Assembly: GCF_007421815.1 (NCBI RefSeq)
Contig: NZ_VLNT01000012.1
Span: forward strand, 26,009 to 90,008
Reading direction: 5' to 3'
Origin: Aeromicrobium piscarium
GTDB taxonomy: Bacteria; Actinomycetota; Actinomycetes; Propionibacteriales; Nocardioidaceae
Length of the DNA stretch: 64,000 nucleotides
In this document: positions 63,035 through 64,000 of the stretch, piece after piece
Numbering within the stretch: position 1 is the stretch's first letter
Layout of the letters: every line of letters begins with the position of its first letter
Made by a program: the position numbers and the translations under genes
Notes under the pieces: generated by a model
The model's database searches: none
What the model saw: only the letters and a program-made list of their open reading frames with translations
Told to the model about the DNA's origin: nothing

Positions 63035-63130
63035 ACCATCTCCTCGTTCTTCACCGGGATGCGGGCGATCTCCCCTACTCTATGGCTGGGGAAATCGAGC
63101 GCTGCGGCGCTAGGCGAAGGGGCATCCGCG

Positions 63131-63220
63131 ATGTCGCGTCTGCGAAGGTTATGGCGCCGGTGGCGCTGTCGGATCCGTTATGGGCATCGTTGCCCGCACC
63201 GCGAGGTACACACGCCGTAA
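63131..63220 (+). CDS. possible Arg-rich micro-protein
   Basis: A 29-codon frame encoding MSRLRRLWRRWRCRIRYGHR and CPHREVHTP, with 11 arginines, three of the aromatic residues Trp/Tyr, two Cys and three His. AAGGGG lies 8 nt before the ATG, and TACTCT at about 63080 could be a -10. Such a small frame can arise by chance in GC-rich DNA; support is the ribosome-binding site only. Confidence 0.27.
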   Translation: MSRLRRLWRRWRCRIRYGHRCPHREVHTP

Positions 63221-63225
63221 CGCGG

Positions 63226-63558
63226 TCAGGGCAGCAGCGCCAGTCCGATGGTCTCCCCGTCGCCGGGACGGGTGACCGCGACATGGCGCCACCCTTGGCT
63301 GTGGGCATAGCGTCCACCGGCGACCTCTCCTCGGTGCGGCGACACGAGGGCGAGCACCCGGTGGCGGCCGAGCCATTCACCCGCGATGGAGTACCCGTCG
63401 GCGGGCTCGAGCGATGCCCGCACCAGCTCGCCGCGATGGTCGACGTAGCGGAGCTCGAAGTCACCGGATCCGTCGAGGTCCTGCCATGCCTGCGCACGCC
63501 CCGGACTCGGGGGCACATCACTGTGTGGTTCGACGAAGTCCACTCCCATGACACGCAT
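63226..63558 (-). CDS. hypothetical protein
   Basis: About 110 residues, unassigned. The codon pattern has the strong third-position GC of real genes here. Sequence: FVEPHSDVPPSPGRAQAWQD, then FELRYVDHRGELVRASLEPA and GRYAHSQGWRHVAVTRPGDG; beta-rich, no signal or span. The ATG at 63558 is preferred; an in-frame ATG 24 nt upstream is possible. Neighbours (an Abi-like remnant) suggest a small accessory patch. Confidence 0.6.
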   Translation of the reverse strand: MRVMGVDFVEPHSDVPPSPGRAQAWQDLDGSGDFELRYVDHRGELVRASLEPADGYSIAGEWLGRHRVLALVSPHRGEVAGGRYAHSQGWRHVAVTRPGDGETIGLALLP

Positions 63559-63611
63559 CGCCCCGATTCTGCCCGAGCCCACGACGTGTCGCCCGACGAG
63601 GACAGATGAGT

Positions 63612-63842
63612 TCAGGCGAGCCTGGCCGACCAGAAGTCGTCTTCGTACCAGTTGTCGGGGATCCCCATGCCGGCGAGCGGAACAGACGGGTGTTCAGCAA
63701 GAAGGCCATAGAGCCGCTGCGCCCAACGGCTGCCGGGAGAAATCGTCGCGAGGACGGACTGAAGGGAGACGAGAACCACATACAGACGCTTTCGGCGCTG
63801 GGCTGAATCGTTGAGGACGGACGCATGCTGCAACCATGGCAC
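63612..63842 (-). pseudogene. C-terminal remnant resembling Abi_2 (AbiD/F) abortive-infection protein
   Basis: A 76-residue frame whose latter half (RKRLYVVLVSLQSVLATISP, SRWAQRLYGLLAEHPSVPLA, GMGIPDNWYEDDFW) has the pattern of Abi_2 family C-termini, which end in a W..RL..LL...P.VP...MG.P..W block. The conserved RN..AHH motif expected upstream is not present, and the frame runs back to about 63950 without a start. This suggests a decayed phage-defence gene. GTG start in the remnant; expression doubtful. Confidence 0.45.
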
Positions 63843-63936
63843 CGAAGGCGCCTGCGGAAGTGCTGGATAGACCTGTCGGCAACGCTCGAAAACTGGACGA
63901 TTGCATCGCCCGAAAAGTGAACGGTGTGTGGGCAGC

Positions 63937-64000
63937 CTAGTCGTTGTCTCGGTCGGCGGTCTCGCGGATGCTGGGCAGCGTCTCGATGCCGCGGTTGCGT
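63937..64000 (-). CDS. 3' end of a gene running off the window
   Basis: The last 20 codons of a minus-strand frame (RNRGIETLPSIRETADRDND, stop TAG at 63937-63939) with normal codon usage. Too short to identify; the gene continues beyond the window edge. Confidence 0.4.
   Translation of the reverse strand, partial: RNRGIETLPSIRETADRDND

Overview
The window is high-GC DNA packed with genes in short, tightly coupled operons. It holds an Lsr2 nucleoid protein, a zinc-independent set of alternative ribosomal proteins with an Mrf-like GTPase, a mycolata-type FadA/FadB pair, and many promoters with a TANNNT box 6-7 nt before an ATG or GTG. Together these point to an actinobacterium, most likely in the Mycobacteriales (for example a Dietzia- or Gordonia-like genus). 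The genus is inference and cannot be proved here. No rRNA, tRNA, CRISPR array, intact transposase or phage gene was recognised.

Layout. 1-6.2 kb: end of an ABC-2 exporter permease coupled to a TetR regulator, a membrane protein, an EamA transporter, an Fpg/Nei-type DNA glycosylase, a DUF1648 protein and a DEAD-box helicase. 6.4-8.9 kb: a divergent zinc-starvation locus with a Zur-like box between rpmB-rpmG-rpsN and rpmE-mrf-rpmF-rpmJ, all encoding cysteine-poor versions. 8.9-16 kb: oxidoreductases, Dps, a truncated ABC ATPase gene, a histidine phosphatase and an unknown Rossmann protein. 16-19.7 kb: a two-component system divergent from an FtsX-type ABC transporter. 19.7-31.5 kb: enoyl-CoA hydratase, hydrolases, nitroreductase, OsmC, a CDF metal exporter, a DUF2867 protein, a LAL-type LuxR regulator and an aldo/keto reductase. 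31.5-32.9 kb: a Fic protein behind an AT-rich palindromic promoter, probably acquired. 33-37.3 kb: fadB, fadA and a divergent MerR regulator. 37.4-43 kb: an AfuABC-type uptake system with an inositol-monophosphatase-like enzyme and a divergent GntR regulator. 43-46.6 kb: lsr2, an HTH regulator, an ABC exporter and an SGNH-like protein without its catalytic residues. 46.6-61 kb: a 13-gene catabolic operon with a divergent IclR regulator. 61-64 kb: a Wzz/BY-kinase fusion divergent from a low-molecular-weight tyrosine phosphatase, then short genes including a remnant resembling Abi_2.

The strongest candidate for an undescribed system is the 46.6-60 kb operon. It joins an importer, a complete Rieske oxygenase (alpha, beta, ferredoxin, reductase), an SDR, a D-2-hydroxyacid dehydrogenase and an aldehyde dehydrogenase to a KdgD-like dehydratase and an alpha-ketoglutarate-semialdehyde dehydrogenase. 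It has no ring-cleavage dioxygenase. Products would therefore enter the TCA cycle through 2,5-dioxopentanoate, an exit normally used for sugar acids and hydroxyproline.

A second theme is a family of short modular intergenic repeats (variable word plus TCACCGCC). They often form inverted pairs at convergent gene ends and in several cases supply the stop codon of the adjacent gene. A separate ~120-130 bp palindromic element occurs twice.
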